From assembly GCA_014534425.1 (NCBI GenBank), contig JACVRN010000005.1, positions 32,842 through 96,841 on the forward strand: a stretch of 64,000 bases of DNA, in the 5' to 3' direction. Origin of the DNA: Pyrinomonadaceae bacterium. GTDB taxonomy: Bacteria > Acidobacteriota > Blastocatellia > Pyrinomonadales > Pyrinomonadaceae. The notes under the pieces were generated by a model. It had not been told where the DNA came from. It saw nothing but the letters and a program-made list of their open reading frames with translations, and searched no databases. Shown one piece after another: positions 36,448 through 46,285 of the stretch (its first letter is position 1; every line of letters starts with the position of its first letter). Both the position numbers and the translations under genes were made by a program.

Positions 36448-37521
36448 TTATTGAAGCTTGAAGCGCGCAGCGCCTGGAACAGGTTTACTGTCAATGACCA
36501 GTTCCAGGCTGTAATCGCCAGCGCCTAGCAGGGAATCCACGGCCAGGTTGTACTGGTAGGTGCAGTCGTTCGTGGTGCTGAAGAAGATGTTGCTGAACTT
36601 CTTCTGCACGCTGATGGGCGAATCAACGGGGCTGCTTGCCAGCTTGGTGACGTTGATGGTCGCCTGGGGCAGGTTGCATGTGTTCGTGGGGTCGCCGCTC
36701 AGAGGTGTGAACTCGTTGCCGTTGACGACTACGTGACTGAGGTCAACCTTCTGGTCTGAAATCCAGCCGGAATCGAGCGCCAGTGTGACGCTGTTAACCT
36801 TCATGCTCCCCACAAGGCTCACCGCGTGTGCGTAGGTATCGTAGAAGGTGCCATCCACCAACTGCGATGTGTCGTAGCGCAGGTCGCTGAGGCCAATCAT
36901 GTTGACGCCGCTCTGGCTGTTCGCACCACTACAGTCGTTGAAGTTCGGATAAGCTCCGTAATAGATGAAGACCGAGCGGTCATTTGCCAGGCCGGGATAC
37001 GTTCCGGTTTCAGGGTTCTCCGGGTCGGGGATAAACTCATCGTCATCATTATTGATGTCAATTGTGACAGACCAGCGAAGCGAGCCGCCGCCGCAGTTGC
37101 CCTGGGTGAAAGAGTAAGTGGCCTTGAGGGTATCAAGCTGGTGGAAGAGCAGATTTCCGCTTGGCTCGAAACTCACGAACGAATAGTCGTCGTCGAAGAT
37201 GGGTTCGGGTTGATTCTCTTCGCCGGACGGAATGTTGTTGGTGTAGATGGATTGAAAGACAATCGGGCCGGGGGCGGTCGCCAGCTTGAACTTGACGGGG
37301 ATTGTGCCCTGCTTGGCAGAGTTGAAGACGCTGGAGCCGTCCGCCTTGATTGGCGGGCGAACCGTGGAAGTTAAGATTGACTTCTGTGCCGGGTAAAGAG
37401 TCCAGGTTCCTGACGCTGATGTCTGCGCCCTTGTACGGCTACCGAGTAACTCTCCTCCGCAAAGGGCGAACGCCACGGCAAGAGCCGAAGCCAGTAATAT
37501 TCTATTTAGCCTGTGTCTCAT
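36448..37521 (-). CDS. secreted hypothetical protein
   Basis: This 357-residue protein has a signal peptide (RILLASALAVAFALCGGELL, cleavage near SRTRA-Q). The mature part contains Asn/Asp/Gly-rich strand segments (NIPSGEENQPEPIFDDDYSF, NNDDDEFIPDPENPETGTYP) and pairs of Cys. It reads like a secreted beta-sandwich protein, possibly calcium-binding because of the acidic loops, but I know no family for it. It is transcribed alone, between the purine operon and the xanthine dehydrogenase operon, with its own terminator. AGGAG precedes the ATG. Confidence 0.6.
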   Translation of the reverse strand: MRHRLNRILLASALAVAFALCGGELLGSRTRAQTSASGTWTLYPAQKSILTSTVRPPIKADGSSVFNSAKQGTIPVKFKLATAPGPIVFQSIYTNNIPSGEENQPEPIFDDDYSFVSFEPSGNLLFHQLDTLKATYSFTQGNCGGGSLRWSVTIDINNDDDEFIPDPENPETGTYPGLANDRSVFIYYGAYPNFNDCSGANSQSGVNMIGLSDLRYDTSQLVDGTFYDTYAHAVSLVGSMKVNSVTLALDSGWISDQKVDLSHVVVNGNEFTPLSGDPTNTCNLPQATINVTKLASSPVDSPISVQKKFSNIFFSTTNDCTYQYNLAVDSLLGAGDYSLELVIDSKPVPGAARFKLQ

Positions 37522-37988
37522 AACTTTTTCTCCTCAATGTTGGGGGATTAGAGACGTGCCCAGGCCACTGCTCATGACTCGCTCGAAGCCAGCTTTCACC
37601 GTCGCGGAAATGTAAGAGAGGGGACTACGGGGTAATTGCCTTCACAGACACCTGGCATCTGTCCGCACAAAAAACAACAGCAGCGCCCTGCGGTCTCAGA
37701 CCTATCGCTTTGGTTTCAGACTAGACCTTGAGATTTTTACCTCTACGTATGCTCAGGATGGTCACTGGCTAAGCCAAATCGTCGGGCGTAAGCCCTTAAG
37801 AACCTGCTTTGCCTTTACGAATTGTAAGCAGAGGCGAGGCCTGGGCAAATCTCGGTAAGACTGACGGGGCCTTATATAACGATACGGCCCCTGTGTCAAT
37901 TGAGAAACGGGGCCGGAAGCACTTTTTTATAAAATTATTCGCGGCCCTTCAGGCATTTCCGAGGCGGCATCGGAGTGCGTCGAGTGGC
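37522..37988. other. 467-base gap with short hairpins, no gene seen
   Basis: The gap lies between the secreted protein and xdhB. Near 37867-37920 three copies of GGGGCC/GGCCCC can pair in alternative ways, and several short stems occur upstream of the 36448-37521 gene. I looked for a riboswitch pattern and found no match. No open frame of any length is supported. Confidence 0.4.
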
Positions 37989-38858
37989 TCAGCGCTCAAG
38001 CGAGAGCAGGAAATCTTCAAGCAGGTTAAGCGAGACCTGTAGCCTGTAATCAGCCGTGGAGCGCAGGTCGTCTATAGGCACAATCTCTTTTTTCATCTCG
38101 CCCTGCGCGGCCCCTATAGTTTCTTTATTGACCCGACGACCGCGAAGAATTGATGCTGTCTTCGTACAACTGACGACCGTGGGCGCGACGCTTCCCATAC
38201 TGATGCGCGCCTCTTCTATCTGCCCGTCGCCGAGGCGCGCGGCTCCTGCGAAGCAGATTTTCGAGATGGCCTGAGCCTTGCGCGTGCCCACCTTTCGATA
38301 ATACTGCTTCCAGTTATCACCTGCGCTCGCGCGCGGCAGTCGTATGCGGCTGATAAGCTCGTCCGGCTCCATACGCATCTGCTTGTAGGCTGTGTGAAAG
38401 CCTTCGTAAGCGATCCAGCGAGCGCCGCGCGCGGATACAAGCTCAAGCTCCGCGCCGTAAACAATCAGTGCGGGCGGGGAATCGGCTGCGGGCGAGGCGT
38501 TGGCAATGTTGCCGCCGAGCGTGCCGCGATTCTGAATCGCAATCGCTCCCGTCTCAGACGCGGCAACGCAAAGCATAGGAAACTCCCTACGCATGGTTTC
38601 ATTCGATTGCAACTCTGTATACGTAGTGAGCGCGCCCAAAGTGATGTGCTCGATCGTCTCTTCTATCCCGCGCAACTCGTCCAGGTGCCAGATGCTAAAA
38701 AACTTTCTGTGCTCAAGCTTTCCCGCTTCGAGCAGCACCATCAAGTCCGTGCCGCCCGCAAAGGGCCTCCACTCGCCCGGAGCAGAAGCCAGAAGCCGCA
38801 GCGCTTCATCCAAACTCGCAGGACGTTGTAACTCGTAAGCTGGAAGGTATGCTCTCAT
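37989..38858 (-). CDS. xdhB: xanthine dehydrogenase, FAD-binding subunit
   Basis: This subunit passes electrons from the iron-sulfur centres to NAD through FAD. The start is ATG 38858, overlapping the previous stop by four bases (ATGA), giving 289 residues; a longer in-frame start would lie inside xdhC. The FAD loop LRPFAGGTDLMV-like stretch reads WRPFAGGTDLMVLLEAG, and the family motif QNRGTLGGNIANASPAAD is present. A CO-dehydrogenase medium-subunit-like fold follows. The gene order Mo-FeS-FAD is common in bacterial XDH operons. Confidence 0.92.
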   Translation of the reverse strand: MRAYLPAYELQRPASLDEALRLLASAPGEWRPFAGGTDLMVLLEAGKLEHRKFFSIWHLDELRGIEETIEHITLGALTTYTELQSNETMRREFPMLCVAASETGAIAIQNRGTLGGNIANASPAADSPPALIVYGAELELVSARGARWIAYEGFHTAYKQMRMEPDELISRIRLPRASAGDNWKQYYRKVGTRKAQAISKICFAGAARLGDGQIEEARISMGSVAPTVVSCTKTASILRGRRVNKETIGAAQGEMKKEIVPIDDLRSTADYRLQVSLNLLEDFLLSLER

Positions 38859-39361
38859 CTCTTCACGCCCGAATGTTGGCAGGCTCGCACTACCGCCTCG
38901 AAAATCTTCATGTACCCTGTGCAGCGACACAGGTTGCCGGCAAGCCCCGCGCGTATGTCGCTCTCGGTCGGCTCAGAGTTTCGATCCAGCAGGTTGACGG
39001 CGGCCATGACCATGCCGGGCGTGCAGATGCCGCACTGCGCGCCGCCCGTTTCTATGAAGGCTTCCTGTATGGCGTTCAACTGTTCGTCGGAAGCTATGCC
39101 TTCAATCGTGACGACGCGAGCGCCTTCAACCTGCATCAAGGGCACAAGACAACTGTTGACAATCTTGCCGTTGATGAAGACGGAGCAGGCACCGCATTCG
39201 CCTTCGCCGCAGCCCTCTTTTGTTCCCGTCAACTTCAACTCTTCGCGCAACACGTCTAGGAGCCGCGCCATGGGAAAGCCGCTAAGCTCTGCATCACGTC
39301 CGTTCACGGTGCAGCGCACGACCACCTTTCCGCTTCTCTCTTTTTCAGTCGCTTCAGGCAT
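38855..39361 (-). CDS. xdhC: xanthine dehydrogenase, [2Fe-2S] subunit
   Basis: This 168-residue iron-sulfur subunit starts at ATG 39361, with AGAGGTGA just upstream; the start overlaps the end of the Mo subunit by eight bases. Two cluster motifs are complete: CGEGECGAC plus a later Cys in KIVNSC for the plant-ferredoxin-type cluster, and QCGICTPG with NLCRCTGY for the second. They carry electrons from the molybdenum centre to the FAD subunit. Confidence 0.93.
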   Translation of the reverse strand: MPEATEKERSGKVVVRCTVNGRDAELSGFPMARLLDVLREELKLTGTKEGCGEGECGACSVFINGKIVNSCLVPLMQVEGARVVTIEGIASDEQLNAIQEAFIETGGAQCGICTPGMVMAAVNLLDRNSEPTESDIRAGLAGNLCRCTGYMKIFEAVVRACQHSGVKR

Positions 39362-41582
39362 GCTCACCTCTGAAGGCTTCCATAAGCTGTTCGGGCATGA
39401 GAGGAATCTGGTTAAGCTCCAGGCCCGTGGCGTTCTCAATCGCGTTCAGGATAGCCGGGGCCGCGCCGTCCATTGGAAGTTCTCCTATGCCTTTGGCTCC
39501 GCCTGGGCCGTGCTCGTAGGGCATCTCTTCGAAGTGCACGCGTATGGGCGGAATGTCCGCAGTAGTGGGGATGATGTAGTTGGTCATCTGGTTATTAATC
39601 ATGCGCCCGCCCCGCCACACCACGTTCTCGAAGAGCGTGTAGCCTATGCCCTGCGCCACTCCGCCCTCAATCTGTCCTGCGGCCATCGTTGGATTGATGA
39701 CGCGTCCAACTTCCTGCACGGCCACAAAGTCCTCCACGCGCGCTTCGAAGGTGAGCGTGTCGACGGAGACTTCCGCGACGTAGACGGCCCAGGCGAAAGC
39801 GCCGTAAGCGTCGCCGCGATACTTCTCGTCGTCCCAATCAATTTCGGCGGGCTGCTTGTACTGGCTGAAAGATTTAAGCTGGCCGTACTTGGCTAAATAG
39901 TCGCGGCAGGCGCGAGAGAAATCTTCGGGCGAGTAAGAGTCTGCCAATAGCTTGCTGTTCTGCAGCGTCTGCCGAAGACTCAAGGCTGCGGATTCCACAA
40001 GCTTTCCAACAATCATTGTCGTGCGCGAGGCCACGGTCGGGCCACTGTTGGGAACGTTCGCCGTGTCCGGCTGCGCGACTTCTATCTGCTCGAAGTCTAA
40101 TCCCAAAGCTTCGGCGGCTATCTGCGCGAAGATGGTGTTCGTGCCCTGGCCTATCTCAGTATTGGCGGCGAGGATTCGCACGCGGCCTTCGGGAGTCGCC
40201 TCCGCGCCAACAATTGATTGAAGATACTTTTCGCCGGAACCAGTGAAGCCCGCGCCGTGCATGAAGGACGCGAAGCCAACGCCACGCTTAACACGAGCGC
40301 TTTCATTCTCGCGCGCGAACCTCTCCTGCTTGTCGCGGTAATCGCTCAGTTCAAAGGCGCGCTCGACGAGTCGCTGCATGTCCACAGCCTCGCGTATCAC
40401 CTGGCTAGTGGCGGTCGTTTCTCCTTCACGTATAAAGTTGCGGCGGCGAAACTCTTCCGGCGAGAGGCCGACGGCGCGTGCGACCTTGTTCATGTGGCGC
40501 TCAAGGGCGAAGATGCTCTGCGGCGCGCCGAAGCCGCGAAAGGCTCCGTGTGGCGGAACGTTCGTGGCGACCGCACGGCTCCTGATGCGAACGTTCGGGC
40601 AGTTGTAAGGCCCCGCCGCGTGAATCGTGCCGCGCGAAAGAACCACTGCCGAGAGAGTCGCGTAGGCCCCGCCGTCTACAACGAAATCAATCTCCATGCC
40701 CAGAAGCCGTCCGTCGCGCGTGACGGCTGTGCGGTGGCGCGTGCGCGAAGGATGGCGCTTCGTTGTAGCAGCCATGTCTTCCGCGCGGTCGTAGATAATC
40801 TTGACGGGCTTTCCAGATTTCCAGGCCAGAAGCGCAGCGTGGCCTGCTATCATGGACGGATATTCTTCCTTGCCGCCGAAGCCCCCGCCCGTCTCCGTCT
40901 GCACGACGCGAATCTTATCCTCCGGCAGATTGAAGAGCTTAATCAGCGCCTTGTGAACGTAGTAGGGGCACTGCATAGAACCCCAGACGGTGACGCCTTC
41001 TTCCGGGTTGGCTACGGCAATGACGCCGTTCGTCTCAATGTAAAGCTGCTCCTGTGCGCCCGTGCGGTACTCGCCTTCGACGATGAAATCAGCGCCCGCC
41101 CAAACGTCGTCCACGTTCCCCTTTTCGACCAGAAAGGATTTGAAGACGTTATCCTCGCCCCAGATAATCTCCTTCTTCTCGTCCGATTCGTCCAGAGTGA
41201 AAACAGGCGGAAGCGGTTCTATCTCAAGACGAACAGCGCGGCGAGCCTCTTCTAACAGGTACTTGTCCGTGTGAGCCAGTAGCAGGACAGGCTCTTCCGC
41301 GTGATTGACCAATCGGTCGGCAAGGTAAGGCTGGTCGTTGACAATGAGCGCGACGTAGTTTGAGCCGGGAACGTCCTGGGCCGTGACGATTGTGAATTCA
41401 TCCCAGGGAATCTGCGGGTCGAAGCGAATCTCTTTTATGCGCCCGCGCGGGACGGGGCTTCGCACAGTCGCGCCAAAGAGCATGCCGGGCATAGTTATGT
41501 CGTCAATGTACCGCGCCCGCCCGGTCACTTTCTCGCGCCCCTCTTTGCGCGGCATGGGCTTGCCTATGAATCGTGTCTGCAT
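39354..41582 (-). CDS. xdhA: xanthine dehydrogenase, molybdopterin-binding subunit
   Basis: This 742-residue catalytic subunit hydroxylates hypoxanthine or xanthine to urate at a molybdenum cofactor. GGGFGGKEEYPS binds the cofactor region, APHGAFRGFGAPQ-like (VPPHGAFRGFGAPQ) is the second cofactor motif, and EIGQGTNTIFAQI the third. The C-terminal GAKGIGELP carries the catalytic Glu. The substrate is not proven by sequence alone because aldehyde and CO dehydrogenases are relatives, but adjacency to urate genes strongly supports xanthine. It is the first gene of the three-subunit operon. Confidence 0.9.
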   Translation of the reverse strand: MQTRFIGKPMPRKEGREKVTGRARYIDDITMPGMLFGATVRSPVPRGRIKEIRFDPQIPWDEFTIVTAQDVPGSNYVALIVNDQPYLADRLVNHAEEPVLLLAHTDKYLLEEARRAVRLEIEPLPPVFTLDESDEKKEIIWGEDNVFKSFLVEKGNVDDVWAGADFIVEGEYRTGAQEQLYIETNGVIAVANPEEGVTVWGSMQCPYYVHKALIKLFNLPEDKIRVVQTETGGGFGGKEEYPSMIAGHAALLAWKSGKPVKIIYDRAEDMAATTKRHPSRTRHRTAVTRDGRLLGMEIDFVVDGGAYATLSAVVLSRGTIHAAGPYNCPNVRIRSRAVATNVPPHGAFRGFGAPQSIFALERHMNKVARAVGLSPEEFRRRNFIREGETTATSQVIREAVDMQRLVERAFELSDYRDKQERFARENESARVKRGVGFASFMHGAGFTGSGEKYLQSIVGAEATPEGRVRILAANTEIGQGTNTIFAQIAAEALGLDFEQIEVAQPDTANVPNSGPTVASRTTMIVGKLVESAALSLRQTLQNSKLLADSYSPEDFSRACRDYLAKYGQLKSFSQYKQPAEIDWDDEKYRGDAYGAFAWAVYVAEVSVDTLTFEARVEDFVAVQEVGRVINPTMAAGQIEGGVAQGIGYTLFENVVWRGGRMINNQMTNYIIPTTADIPPIRVHFEEMPYEHGPGGAKGIGELPMDGAAPAILNAIENATGLELNQIPLMPEQLMEAFRGEHA

Positions 41583-41602
41583 TGTAGCGGCAAGATTAAA
41601 CG

Positions 41603-41658
41603 AAAGGAGCGCCCGTTGGGAAGAATAAAATTGTGCCTTCCCACGAGGGCGCTCCTTT
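41603..41658. terminator. long hairpin between the M16 and xdh operons
   Basis: AAAGGAGCGCCC (41603-41614) and TGGGAAG (41617-41623) pair with CTTCCCA (41637-41643) and GGGCGCTCCTTT (41647-41658). It lies just after the end of the leftward M16 gene. The flanks have few T residues, so it may act as a processing stem or terminator. Confidence 0.65.
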
Positions 41659-41682
41659 ACGGCCTGAATTTAGTGCTACTTC

Positions 41683-43218
41683 TTATTCAAAGATGCGGTC
41701 GACCGGGACGATGCGAACGTTTTCGGGGCGAACGGCAATCTTGTAATCCTGTATCACCTTGTCTTCGTCCAGTATCTCTTTGGCCGGAGGCGAGACGTAA
41801 GAGATGGGCGAAGGCTTATTGTTGGTGATGGCGTCGCGCAGAGCGTCCGCATCTTTTGTGATGAGGACTACGCGCATCCTGTTCGAGCGAAGATACTGGC
41901 GTATGGCGCGGTTGACATCGGCAAGCGTCAGTTTAGCGAGTTGGTCGCGCATGTACTGGTTGAAATCCGGTATGCCGTAAAAGCGGCTGTCCAGAGCGTA
42001 GCCTAAACGCGCGCTCTGCGTCTGCGTCAGTATGTTCGAGTACTTGGTCAAAAACTCGCGCGTCGTCTCGAATACTTCCTGAGTCATCCCGTCGCGCACC
42101 AGCTTGTCGTATTCGTAAAGCGCAGCGCGAAGAGCGAACATGCCGTTCTTAGGCTCCACGGGGCGAATCCAAATCTGGAAAATCTGCTGCTGGCGCGCAA
42201 GGTTCGGGTCAGGCTCGAACTGGAACATGCCTCGCGGGAAATACTCTATGTAAGCGTAGTCGCCGTAGTTGAGGCCGCGTATCTCGCGCAGGCGTTGATA
42301 AAGATAGCTGTTCGAAGAGCGGTGCTGGCCGAAGTAGGAAGCTACGACCGAGAGCGCCGCGAAGTCTTTATCGCCGCGCGTGACCGGAATCGGAAAGCCC
42401 AAAGAGATGGCTGTCGAGCGTGTGTCGCGCTGCACTATCTCTATCTGCATCCCCGTGTCTAGCTTCGGCGCGTCCAGCTTCATGCGCTCCGCTTTACCCA
42501 CAGGAAGCTTTGCGAAGTCTGCCGTCAATTTCTGCGGGAAGCTGGCAGGGTAGCCGCCCGCTAGACCGACTACAAGGTTGGCCTGCGTGTAATTCTGCTT
42601 ATAAAAATCCTGCACGTCCGCGAGCGTCAGGCGTTCGAGCGCGCCGACCGACCCCATGTTGTGGTGTCCGTACGGGTGGTTGCTGTAAATCAGATTGTAG
42701 AGAGCTTCCTTGCCAAGCTCTTCGTCGTTGCCGTTGCGTAAAGTGAGCCGCAGAAAATTGAGCGCGTCGGTTTTAAGGCGCGTGAAGTCTTCCTGACGAA
42801 AGCCTGGATCAAGAAGCATCTCGCGTATCAGCGCATAGTGTTTGTCCAGATTGTCCAGGTGCGTGGTGATTGAAAAGACTGTCATCTCTTTATCAATCTG
42901 CCAGCCGAGCGGCGCGGCCAAACCCATAGGGTAAACCGTCTCGACAATCTTCTCGTAAGGAAGCGAGCGCGTCCCGCCCTGCGCCAGCATTGCCGCAGTC
43001 AAAGCGGCCACTCCCTCTTTGCTCTTCGGGTCAGAGGCGGAGCCTGTCATGAACAGAATGCGAAAGGTAACGAGTGGCGACTTATTAGGCTGAAGCACGG
43101 TCGCAATCGGAGCAGGACTGTTCATTACTGCTTTATTACTCGTCTCGGACATGGCAATCACAAAGAGGCCCACGAGCATGATTGAAAGTGATGTGAAATG
43201 GCGTGTGAAGGCTGACAC
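41683..43218 (-). CDS. M16-family peptidase subunit, catalytic motif missing
   Basis: This 511-residue secreted protein has a signal-like N-terminus (SLSIMLVGLFVIAMS) and an M16 fold, but the zinc motif HxxEH is absent; the aligned spot reads VAALTAAMLAQGG. It starts at GTG 43218, overlapping the stop of the upstream M16 gene by one base. Many M16 enzymes form an active/inactive pair, like the mitochondrial processing peptidase subunits. The pair is inferred to be a periplasmic zinc protease with this as the non-catalytic half. Confidence 0.85.
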   Translation of the reverse strand: MSAFTRHFTSLSIMLVGLFVIAMSETSNKAVMNSPAPIATVLQPNKSPLVTFRILFMTGSASDPKSKEGVAALTAAMLAQGGTRSLPYEKIVETVYPMGLAAPLGWQIDKEMTVFSITTHLDNLDKHYALIREMLLDPGFRQEDFTRLKTDALNFLRLTLRNGNDEELGKEALYNLIYSNHPYGHHNMGSVGALERLTLADVQDFYKQNYTQANLVVGLAGGYPASFPQKLTADFAKLPVGKAERMKLDAPKLDTGMQIEIVQRDTRSTAISLGFPIPVTRGDKDFAALSVVASYFGQHRSSNSYLYQRLREIRGLNYGDYAYIEYFPRGMFQFEPDPNLARQQQIFQIWIRPVEPKNGMFALRAALYEYDKLVRDGMTQEVFETTREFLTKYSNILTQTQSARLGYALDSRFYGIPDFNQYMRDQLAKLTLADVNRAIRQYLRSNRMRVVLITKDADALRDAITNNKPSPISYVSPPAKEILDEDKVIQDYKIAVRPENVRIVPVDRIFE

Positions 43219-44573
43219 TATTTTTGCCCTCCTTTCTGCGAGAGCGTGACGATGGTGCGGTTGCGCTCTACGAAGTAGCGCGCGGCTGCGTCGCGTATGT
43301 CTGCCGGAGTAATCTGGTCGTAAAGGTCAAAGAGCTTGTTGATGGTTTCCGGCGTGCGCTTGAGCGCTATGTACTGCGTGATGACGCGGGCTATGGCCTG
43401 CGACGAGTTCATGGACAGCGCCGTGCGGTAGCGCATGCGCGAGCGCGTGGCGTCCAGCTTATCCTGCGGCACCAACTCCTGCGTGTAACGCTTGAAGGCG
43501 GCAAGGATTTGCTCCCGCACGTAGTCCATGTCCTTGGGGTCTTTGACGCGAGCGGTGATGGCGAACAGTTCCGGGTCTATCTGGTTGTCGAAGGATACGT
43601 CCCAGTCGTCCACCTTCTGCTCCTTCAGCACAAGGCGTTGATAGATGTCAGAGTTTTCGCCGAACGCTATGGAAGCAAGAATGTCCAGCGCAGCCTTATC
43701 CTTCTTCTCGTCCGAGTAGGCGGGGCCACGAAACGCCACGGCGAGATAAGGGTTCGTGGTCGACGGCCAATCAATGTGCGCCGTGCGAGCCTCGGTCTGT
43801 TCCGGCTCCGCAGGAATCTGCGGGACGTAGTTGCCGCGCTTCCATTCGCCGAAATACTTTTTAGTTAAGCCTAGCGCCTGAGCTTGAGTGACATCGCCGA
43901 CCACCACGATGGTAGTGTATTCCGGGCGATAGTAGCGCTTGTAAAACTCAAGGCTGTACTGGTACTGGTTGGGCATATCCTCTATGTCTTCGATAAAGCC
44001 CATGGTCGTGTGGCTGTAGGTGTGCTTCTTGTACGCGGTCGCGCGCAGCACCTCGTAGAGCTTGCTCGTTGGGTTGGCGCTGTTCTTGTTGTATTCGCCA
44101 AGCACGGCGCGAGTCTCGGTCTTGTAAGCATCCTCTGCGTACTTGAGGCGCTGAAAAGCGTCGGCCTGAAGCTGCATTACTTTGTCCAGGTCTTCCTTGG
44201 AAAAGATGTCGTAATAGATGGTCTTGTCGTCCCAGGTAGAAGCGTTGTCGGATGCTCCGGCTCGCTTCAGGATTTCGTTGCGCTCGGCAGGCGTGAAATT
44301 CTCGCTCCCGCGAAACATCAGGTGCTCGAAGAGGTGCGCGTAACCGGACTTGCCCGGCTCGACCTCGTTGCGCGAGCCAGTCTGCACGACTATGTAAAGC
44401 GCCACCAGATTCGGATAATCCGTCGGGATAGTGACGAGCCTCAACCCATTCGGCAGGTCGTCAATCGTGTAATTGTACGGAAAAATCTTCCGCTCCTTAG
44501 TCTGCCCCACGATAGACAAAGGCACAGAAAAGAGAAGCAGCAAGAGTGTGAAGAGCTTCATTTTCGTAATCAC
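43218..44573 (-). CDS. M16-family zinc peptidase, catalytic subunit
   Basis: This 451-residue protein has a signal peptide (MKLFTLLLLLFSVPLSIVG) and the inverted zinc motif HLFEH at 80-84, with the third ligand Glu in TETRAVLGEY. The C-terminal RTIVTLSQKGG region is also typical. It cleaves oligopeptides or protein fragments in the periplasm. A non-catalytic partner follows with a one-base overlap, so both are made in similar amounts. It is transcribed toward the xdh operon. Confidence 0.9.
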   Translation of the reverse strand: MITKMKLFTLLLLLFSVPLSIVGQTKERKIFPYNYTIDDLPNGLRLVTIPTDYPNLVALYIVVQTGSRNEVEPGKSGYAHLFEHLMFRGSENFTPAERNEILKRAGASDNASTWDDKTIYYDIFSKEDLDKVMQLQADAFQRLKYAEDAYKTETRAVLGEYNKNSANPTSKLYEVLRATAYKKHTYSHTTMGFIEDIEDMPNQYQYSLEFYKRYYRPEYTTIVVVGDVTQAQALGLTKKYFGEWKRGNYVPQIPAEPEQTEARTAHIDWPSTTNPYLAVAFRGPAYSDEKKDKAALDILASIAFGENSDIYQRLVLKEQKVDDWDVSFDNQIDPELFAITARVKDPKDMDYVREQILAAFKRYTQELVPQDKLDATRSRMRYRTALSMNSSQAIARVITQYIALKRTPETINKLFDLYDQITPADIRDAAARYFVERNRTIVTLSQKGGQK

Positions 44574-44678
44574 TCCAGAATTTTGTTAAGAGAAGAGTTG
44601 TTGTCAGAAAGGTAAGTATACACAAAGCCTGCGGGCTTGGCGAAGCGCCGGAAAGGAGCACGCGGCACTGATGACAAA

Positions 44679-46142
44679 TTATCTTGCGGTGTTGTAGTTA
44701 AGCTCATCGCGCAGGGACTCAGGCACTTTCAGCACATCGCGCCAGCCGGAATCATCCGCGCGCATGCTCGCCGTCAATTCGTCCCTGAGCGTGCGAAGGC
44801 GCTCGCTTAATCGCACGGGGTAATTGTGTATGTCCGCAAAGCGTGAGCGTTGTTCTTCTACGAATGCCTTCTGTTTGCCGATTGAGGGGATGGCTTCGTA
44901 ATAGCCGTTCTCCCAGAAGGGAAGCAGCAGTCGCTCTACCTTCACTGCATCTTGAATCTCAACGTCTTCATCGTCGAGAGCTATGCAGTCGCCTACGAAA
45001 TTGCCTTGAGCGTTTGTGCCGCGAAAGAGTTGGAGGCGTCCGGGCAGCGTGGATTTTTCCGGCGTGTTGGAAGCCTTGAGCGTGGGACGCCCTTCAATCA
45101 GGCATTGCTTGAAGATGACGCCGGCGATAGCGCGCACTTCGCTTGAGAGCTTCGTGCCGACGCCGAAGCCCGCCGCTTCGGGAAACTCATCGACGATTCT
45201 CTTCAACTTCTCCACGTCCAAATCGCCGGTCAGAATAGGCATCAGGCCGTGCAGCCCGTTGGCCTCGAAGAAATTGAAGCACCAGCGCCCAAGCTTTGCC
45301 AAATCTCCCGAATCAACGCGAAAGCCCTTGAAGGCGCGACGACGGCTTTCATTTGAAGTCGCCGCCAGAGCCGCATGCACCGCGCCCATGTAAACGTCAA
45401 TCGTGTCCAGCAGGAGCGTGGTGCCGTTCGGATTCGCGTCCAGCCATCTCTCGAAAGCCACCTGCTCGAAATGCTTCGGGCGGCCCGTGCGCGCGTCTAT
45501 CTCAGGCTCGTACATGAACTCTATGTAAGCCTGCTGCCAGTAGTGAGCTTCTGTGCCGACCGCAGGTATGTCGAGGCGGTGCGCCGCCTCCATATTGGAC
45601 GTGTCGTTGAAGCCGCCTATGAAAGCGTAGGTCGCAACCTCCACGCCGCGCTCAACGTCGCCGTCGCGGCGGAGCGAGAAATCTGAGAGCCACCTGTCGC
45701 CTGCGGCCATGCGTAACTGCATGGCTATGCTGGCGGTCGTCATGGGAAGGTCAAAGGCATGCTCGAACTTTATCTCCTGCGCCTGCGTCAGCCCGAAGGC
45801 TCCCGCGATGTCCGCGAAGGGTTCATTGGCGAAGACGATTGTGCCAGGGCGCACCGCTCGCACCACTCCTACGAAGAGCATGTCTTCGATAGCGTCCGCG
45901 AAGAGCGTAAGCCCGCCGCGATCCTGCTCCAGAAATCTCAAGCGCGGGCGATCAATCTGGCTGTCCATGAGAAAGCGCACCAAGCGCTCGTGCCCAAGGC
46001 AGGGCGCAAACGACAGCTTGCGCTGCGTGACATAAAACGTGGCCTCGGCCTCGCTCAAAGACTTCTTGTGCAGACGGGTCACTTCTTTATACGAAGCGTC
46101 GCCCATCGCCGCGTGATACCTGTCAATATTCAATGTCCCCAT
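44679..46142 (-). CDS. pncB: nicotinate phosphoribosyltransferase
   Basis: PncB joins nicotinate and PRPP (with ATP) to nicotinate mononucleotide in the Preiss-Handler salvage of NAD. ATG 46142 gives 487 residues (MGTLNIDRYHAAMGDASYKEV...); a TTG further upstream is possible. FEHAFDLPMTTASIAMQ and AFKGFRVDSGDLAKLG carry the PRPP and phosphate contacts, and the catalytic His lies in the first region. A nicotinamidase gene is encoded upstream, so nicotinamide could be converted to nicotinate and then to NaMN. Confidence 0.85.
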   Translation of the reverse strand: MGTLNIDRYHAAMGDASYKEVTRLHKKSLSEAEATFYVTQRKLSFAPCLGHERLVRFLMDSQIDRPRLRFLEQDRGGLTLFADAIEDMLFVGVVRAVRPGTIVFANEPFADIAGAFGLTQAQEIKFEHAFDLPMTTASIAMQLRMAAGDRWLSDFSLRRDGDVERGVEVATYAFIGGFNDTSNMEAAHRLDIPAVGTEAHYWQQAYIEFMYEPEIDARTGRPKHFEQVAFERWLDANPNGTTLLLDTIDVYMGAVHAALAATSNESRRRAFKGFRVDSGDLAKLGRWCFNFFEANGLHGLMPILTGDLDVEKLKRIVDEFPEAAGFGVGTKLSSEVRAIAGVIFKQCLIEGRPTLKASNTPEKSTLPGRLQLFRGTNAQGNFVGDCIALDDEDVEIQDAVKVERLLLPFWENGYYEAIPSIGKQKAFVEEQRSRFADIHNYPVRLSERLRTLRDELTASMRADDSGWRDVLKVPESLRDELNYNTAR

Positions 46143-46285
46143 ACGCGCGAATGATAAAGGCAAAAGTGAAAAGGGAAAAGCAGAGATTAGAGGAGAGAGG
46201 TTAGAAGTTAGTAGACGTTATGCGAGTTGAGCCGTTTGAAGAAGAAACGGTCTGCGGCCTTTTATTCTGACTCCTGCATCCTGCT

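Noticed and set aside
37522..37900. Possible riboswitch upstream of the 36448-37521 gene
   Set aside because: Short stems occur, but the conserved bases of c-di-GMP, cobalamin and other classes known to me were not found.
40218..41255. 345-residue frame on the plus strand inside xdhA
   Set aside because: It is antisense to a clear xanthine dehydrogenase gene and is a high-GC shadow frame with no motif or ribosome site.
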